The notes beneath the pieces are model-generated. The model was given only the letters and a program-made list of their open reading frames with translations, did not search any database and had not been told where the DNA came from. A DNA stretch of 64,000 nt from NCBI GenBank assembly GCA_041398785.1, contig JAWKUA010000004.1, positions 186,001 to 250,000 of the forward strand. The letters run 5' to 3'. Origin of the DNA: Planctomycetaceae bacterium. GTDB lineage: Bacteria; Planctomycetota; Planctomycetia; Planctomycetales; Planctomycetaceae. Of the stretch, positions 60,520 through 64,000 are shown piece by piece. Within the stretch, counting starts at the first letter, position 1. Each line of letters starts with the position of its first letter. The position numbers and the translations under genes were made by a program.

Positions 60520-61398
60520 CTAGCCTGGACGCCGCTGCTGGTGTTTCCTGATGATGGCATCAGCAGCTCCTGTGGACTGCTGCATGTTGCCCTTTTGCGC
60601 GCCGGCACTGCCCTTGACCGGGGCGTCATCTTTGGCTCCCGTTTCAGAGGGATCCGGAAGTGATATCTGTGGAGCAGACTCGGTAGCGGCTGCTGTTCCC
60701 GTCTGCTGCATCGCAGGCTGCTGCTGCGGATACCCCGGCATTCCCGGAGGCATCATGGGCTGCGGGTAACCCGGATACATCGGCATCTGCGGCTGAAACG
60801 GATAGCCACCGTACATCGGAGCCGGGTAGCCATAACCCATTTGAGGCATCATTGGCTGATAAGGCTGCTGGCCCGGCAGCATCGCGGGCTGCGAAATGAC
60901 GGTTGTGTCACCAGCACCCAGCGTCTGGTCGCTTCCTGATGCCGGCGGAGTGGCCGCAGGGGAGGGTGTTCCTGCGGGAGTCTCAGCCTGCTCCGGAGTC
61001 GCCGGCTGCAGGGCGTCCATTTCCAGTAGTGTCCCCCCGGAGGCGACAACCGTGTCTTCGTTGGCGGCCTGGGAAGTTGTTACAACATCGGAGTCGACTG
61101 CCTCGTTCAACTTCAGAGTGAATTCCAAGCTACCAACGATGATGCGATCACCGGCGGAAAGGACAACTTCCTTCAGGATTCGTTCCCCATTCACTCGTGT
61201 CCCGTTGGTGCTCCCCAGATCTCGCAGCCTGACCGAGAAATCGTCCACACTAAAGACGCAATGGTGGCGACTGACCAATTCGCTGTTGGGACGCAACTGG
61301 CAATCCTGTTCCCGTCCGATCAGGAACTTCTTGCGATTCAACGGAATTACCTGCCCTGAATGCTTTCCGCCGATCACGTGCAATTCTGCGCCAATCAT
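60520..61398 (-). CDS. FHA-domain protein with a Pro/Gln/Gly/Tyr-rich tail
   Basis: 292 residues. The FHA domain fills about residues 1-95: LIGREQDCQLRPNSELVSRH (Arg and Ser-Arg-His contacts to phosphothreonine), then DLGSTNGTRVNGERIL and GDRIIVGSLEFTLKL. The rest is low-complexity, with PMMPQMGYGYPAPMYGGYPF-type Pro/Gly/Met/Tyr segments, and no second domain. It should bind phosphothreonine peptides, for example of the many Ser/Thr kinases of these bacteria. It may join them to other partners through its tail. Confidence 0.88.
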   Translation of the reverse strand: MIGAELHVIGGKHSGQVIPLNRKKFLIGREQDCQLRPNSELVSRHHCVFSVDDFSVRLRDLGSTNGTRVNGERILKEVVLSAGDRIIVGSLEFTLKLNEAVDSDVVTTSQAANEDTVVASGGTLLEMDALQPATPEQAETPAGTPSPAATPPASGSDQTLGAGDTTVISQPAMLPGQQPYQPMMPQMGYGYPAPMYGGYPFQPQMPMYPGYPQPMMPPGMPGYPQQQPAMQQTGTAAATESAPQISLPDPSETGAKDDAPVKGSAGAQKGNMQQSTGAADAIIRKHQQRRPG

Positions 61399-61863
61399 TC
61401 TTCAGGTTGCTCCACAGGGTTGAGACGCTGGCTGACAGTTTTGTTCCTGCATCTGTTTTGAAAGGCAGTCAGGAACTTCGCGATCGCCGGCTTCTGCAGG
61501 GATGCCGCTGGTGCCAAGGCTTCCGGACACGTCCTTCTGCGCATCTTCCGTCAAGGTCTTCCTGCCCTGCTCGCCACTCTGGACACCGGCTCACAAGAAT
61601 AGCGATCCGCATGACATCATGCCAGCGCGTTCAAACTGTTTGCAACTGGACGCATGCGAATTCCCGCGACAACTCCCGTTGAAGCGGCGGCAACGATTAC
61701 ACTTGTCAGAAAACCTCCCTCATAGACTGACAGTCAGGTACAGAAAGCGTCGCCACTGGCAGCTCCTTCCGTTCCGACCCTTCAATCGAACTTCGTTCCG
61801 GAGTGATTCACTTATTTAACGAGCGGCAACTGTTGCCATCCGTGCGTTTTTGACAACCAGGCT
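61399..61863. other. Intergenic region, 465 bases, nothing recognised
   Basis: The region lies between the stop of the lipoate-ligase-like gene and the start of the FHA gene (same strand). Short frames lack recognisable protein. No T-run hairpin was found. Confidence 0.4.
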
Positions 61864-62580
61864 CTACAAACGGGAAATTCGAGACACGATCGATCCGGGA
61901 AGCTCCTCGTGGAACTTCCTGACGTCGAATCCGGTCTGTAAATCGAGCAGGCCCGGCACTTCCGGTGTCAGGTGCGACGCGCGCAGCAGGATACTTCCGT
62001 GCTGCAGCACGGTGCCTCGGCGGCGGCGCTGGGCGCTTCCAGCGATTTTGAATCCCCGGCAGACAACATCGCGTTCATCGCCGCGCTGGAAGCACAGGAA
62101 CGGCTGTCGGCGACTCTGAGTGCCGCTCTGTTCGAACAGCCGTCCGCGCATCGCTGCGGTCACCCCCGACGCTGCCAGACTGTCAATAATGGCGTAATGG
62201 ACAAGTTCATACAGGCGAATGGGATTCGAACTCACGGGGTGACCCGCTGGAATCACGCAGGAGTATGTGATTTCCTGGTCATGAAGGATCGCGCCGCCAC
62301 CGGTCAGACGCCTTACCTGGGGGCATTGCTGCAGATGAACGGGTACGCTGTCGGAGGCATCCTTCTGGAAGTAGCCAAGCGTCAAAGTCGGTTCCGACCA
62401 GCCATAGATGCGCACGACGGAACGGTCCCCGTGTCTGGAAACGTGGTCCAGCAATTCCGCGTCAGCTGCCATATTCCGGAACCCATCGAGCGGTTTCGGT
62501 TCAATGATCAGGTCGCAGAGCGGGAACGAAAGCGTGTCGTTGCCGGATTCCCGCAGCAGTGCCGTGTAATTCTTGTCCAT
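61864..62580 (-). CDS. Lipoate-protein ligase-like/octanoyltransferase-family protein
   Basis: 238 residues. The biotin/lipoate ligase fold is shown by LRIYGWSEPTLTLGYFQK-like VRIYGWSEPTLTLGYFQ, then VRRLTGGGAILHDQEITYSC (the RxTGGGA loop) and GFKIAGSAQRRRRGTVLQHG (catalytic-type Lys in FKIAGSAQ). It lacks the C-terminal domain of LplA, as in LipM or LplJ-like enzymes. It should attach octanoate or lipoate to carrier domains. It starts two bases after rpiB and is the last gene of a three-gene unit. Confidence 0.85.
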   Translation of the reverse strand: MDKNYTALLRESGNDTLSFPLCDLIIEPKPLDGFRNMAADAELLDHVSRHGDRSVVRIYGWSEPTLTLGYFQKDASDSVPVHLQQCPQVRRLTGGGAILHDQEITYSCVIPAGHPVSSNPIRLYELVHYAIIDSLAASGVTAAMRGRLFEQSGTQSRRQPFLCFQRGDERDVVCRGFKIAGSAQRRRRGTVLQHGSILLRASHLTPEVPGLLDLQTGFDVRKFHEELPGSIVSRISRL

Positions 62581-62582
62581 TC

Positions 62583-63056
62583 TCAGCCCGGAGCACCCGG
62601 TGTCAGAGGATTGCGAACGCCTTTTTCGATGTCGGCGATTTTCTGCAGGCGACGGGAATGCCGCCCATGTTCGAATTCCGTCGTGAGCCAGATCTGAATG
62701 ACCTGTTCGGCAAGCTGGTCGCTGAGCTGATCCGCTGACAGGCAGATAACGTTCGCGTCATTGTGCAGCCGGCTGTATTCCGCTGTGACGGTATCGTGGC
62801 ACGGAGCTGCCCGGACTCCGCCGAATTTGTTGGCGGTGATGCACATTCCGATCCCTGTACCGCAGATCAGGACGCCGCGATCAACGTCTCCTGAGGCAAC
62901 AGCGGCAGCGACGCGTGCCGCAAAGTCCGGGTAATCGACACTTTCGCCGGAATCCGGCCCGAAGTCACTGACGGAATGACCAAGGCTTTCGGTCAACTGC
63001 ACCAGCCGACACTTCATGTGATATCCACGATGGTCGCTTGCGATCCCGATTTTCAT
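62583..63056 (-). CDS. rpiB: Ribose-5-phosphate isomerase B
   Basis: 157 residues. The RpiB/LacAB fold starts MKIGIASDHRGYHMKCRLVQ with the phosphate-binding Asp-His pair. The active site is LICGTGIGMCITANKFGG with the catalytic Cys, and the closing HNDANVICLSADQLS is diagnostic. The enzyme interconverts ribose 5-phosphate and ribulose 5-phosphate in the pentose phosphate pathway. Its ATG overlaps the TGA of the phosphatase gene by four bases. Confidence 0.95.
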   Translation of the reverse strand: MKIGIASDHRGYHMKCRLVQLTESLGHSVSDFGPDSGESVDYPDFAARVAAAVASGDVDRGVLICGTGIGMCITANKFGGVRAAPCHDTVTAEYSRLHNDANVICLSADQLSDQLAEQVIQIWLTTEFEHGRHSRRLQKIADIEKGVRNPLTPGAPG

Positions 63057-63532
63057 TTCGTGTCGGTGTCTTTCTCAAAAATCTGCTCGACGATTTCCTG
63101 AACAGCGGTCGTCAGCTGGTCGGCACACGCCAGATAACATTCAAGGCCGCCGCCAATCGGGTCAGACACACTTCCACCATCGCGCCGAAGTAACTGAATT
63201 CGTCCCGCAAGGTCCGGGCGGGCCGAAACCAGAGCGTTCCGATGCGCGTCCGTCATGACGAAGATCAGATCTGACTCCGACAGCATTTCGCCGGAAAGCT
63301 GCTGACTCAGGTGTTGAGACAGGTCAATCCCCCGTTCACGGAGAAGTGCAATCGCTTCCGGAGATGCCGGAAAGCTGTCGCCCGCTGCGATTCCGGCTGA
63401 CAGCGAGTCGACTCCGTGACTTCGAAGCTCGTCCTCAGCGCATTGCAGGTGGCGGCTTGCGAGATTCCGAAAAATTGCCTCCGCCATCGGACTGCGGCAG
63501 GTGTTTCCGGTACAAACGAAAAGAACTCTCAA
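63053..63532 (-). CDS. Low-molecular-weight protein-tyrosine phosphatase family protein
   Basis: 159 residues. The P-loop is at the start: FVCTGNTCRSPMAEAIF (Cys7-x5-Arg13-Ser). The general-acid Asp lies in GSVSDPIGGGLECYL. DLIFVMTDAHRNAL is the standard middle motif. It may dephosphorylate tyrosine or arginine residues on proteins. Together with rpiB and the lipoate-ligase-like gene it forms a tightly packed unit; the phosphatase-rpiB pair is common in bacteria. Confidence 0.95.
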   Translation of the reverse strand: MRVLFVCTGNTCRSPMAEAIFRNLASRHLQCAEDELRSHGVDSLSAGIAAGDSFPASPEAIALLRERGIDLSQHLSQQLSGEMLSESDLIFVMTDAHRNALVSARPDLAGRIQLLRRDGGSVSDPIGGGLECYLACADQLTTAVQEIVEQIFEKDTDTK

Positions 63533-64000
63533 AGGCCTGTCCCTGCAATGCCGGGCTGCGAAGTCCCGCCGCTCAGTCGATCCGCGGCTGCCAATCCATG
63601 CCCGCTCTGAAATTGAACAGACTGTTCCCGGCCGCGAGTGGCTCCCCTGGCGGGCGACTCAGCGGCGGCACAACTGCCCTCATTGCGTCATCGCCTTCCG
63701 TGGTATTTGAAAGCACCATGATGACGGGACGGAATCGAAATCTCAAGCCGCAAGCGATTGTTCAACAGTGGATCAATCGCCACGCGGCAGGTCAATCCGT
63801 GCGGAATCAGCCGAACCGACGACGGTAACAATCGCTTTTGAAACACGTTGTGGCGAATTGAGGGAATCCTGGCAGTTCAGTCAGCCGGTCGTCGATCGGA
63901 ATTTGCCTGCCAACTGTGATTCTCTCCGGTGCGGATGACAGCAGCGGAACCGATCGCCTACACTTCCCGTGGCTTCGCGGGAGTCCGCCTCCGGTGACTG
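63533..64000. other. Region upstream of the phosphatase operon to the window edge
   Basis: 468 bases that should include the operon's promoter. A plus-strand frame spans 63346-63828 but is mostly antisense to the phosphatase gene and has no recognisable protein. No RNA gene, repeat or terminator was recognised. Confidence 0.4.

Noticed and set aside
1..64000. tRNA, rRNA, tmRNA or riboswitch
   Set aside because: Intergenic regions were read for conserved RNA landmarks (CCA-ended cloverleaf, 16S/23S signatures, known aptamer cores) and none was convincing. A covariance-model scan could still find diverged RNAs.

Overview
The window looks like a chromosomal segment of a marine-type planctomycete (order Planctomycetales). 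The evidence is the DUF1501 protein paired with a PSD1/PSCyt cytochrome-type protein, an ECF sigma factor next to a Ser/Thr kinase with leucine-rich repeats, PEP-CTERM secreted proteins, a ceramidase-like/SASA esterase pair, and a general GC-rich base composition. No rRNA, tRNA, plasmid or phage genes were seen. The genus cannot be fixed from the sequence alone.

Layout. 1-8.0 kb: a membrane spermidine-synthase-like protein (cut by the window edge), an SGNH hydrolase, a parvulin foldase, a secreted NG-repeat protein, and a Ski2-like helicase broken by a 39-bp tandem palindromic repeat. 8.2-11.9 kb: a large VWA membrane protein and an aldo/keto reductase. 12.1-17.2 kb: a metal-uptake ABC operon (binding protein, ATPase, two permeases) in which both permeases end in a DtxR/MntR-like regulator domain, as in the chlamydial YtgABCD system; a consensus-like promoter with an overlapping palindrome precedes it. 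17.6-21.8 kb: a sugar isomerase-like protein, a FliA-type sigma factor, a hypothetical protein and a decayed DUF3592 gene. 21.9-25.9 kb: the DUF1501 and PSD1 pair. 26.0-26.9 kb: a GIY-YIG nuclease gene lying between two arrays of the same palindromic repeat that broke the helicase. 27-34.6 kb: SASA esterase, ceramidase-like protein, ECF sigma factor, kinase and two PEP-CTERM proteins. 34.6-41.0 kb: a secretin, an OmpA-like lipoprotein and a TPR lipoprotein, probably a Tad-like export or pilus locus. 41.3-48.8 kb: an FAH-family enzyme, acylphosphatase, an ABC permease, an ABC exporter with a degenerate ATPase, AlkD-like and HisN-like proteins. 48.8-64 kb: housekeeping genes: yebC-ruvB, a TPR protein, an HhH-GPD-like protein with a histone-like tail, nusA-infB-rbfA with a terminator-like structure in the nusA leader, an FHA protein, and a phosphatase-rpiB-lipoate-ligase operon.

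Three things deserve most attention. (1) A short palindromic repeat (core TTCCCGCGCAGGCGGGAA) occurs at five loci, breaks or extends coding sequences, and flanks a solitary GIY-YIG nuclease; this may be a nuclease-plus-repeat mobile system comparable to RAYT/REP. (2) The metal transporter has two permease-regulator fusions and a candidate autoregulatory operator. (3) A second, unrelated inverted-repeat element of about 140-150 bp is present in two copies.

All coordinates and motifs come from reading the sequence. Family names rest on recognised motifs, not on database searches.
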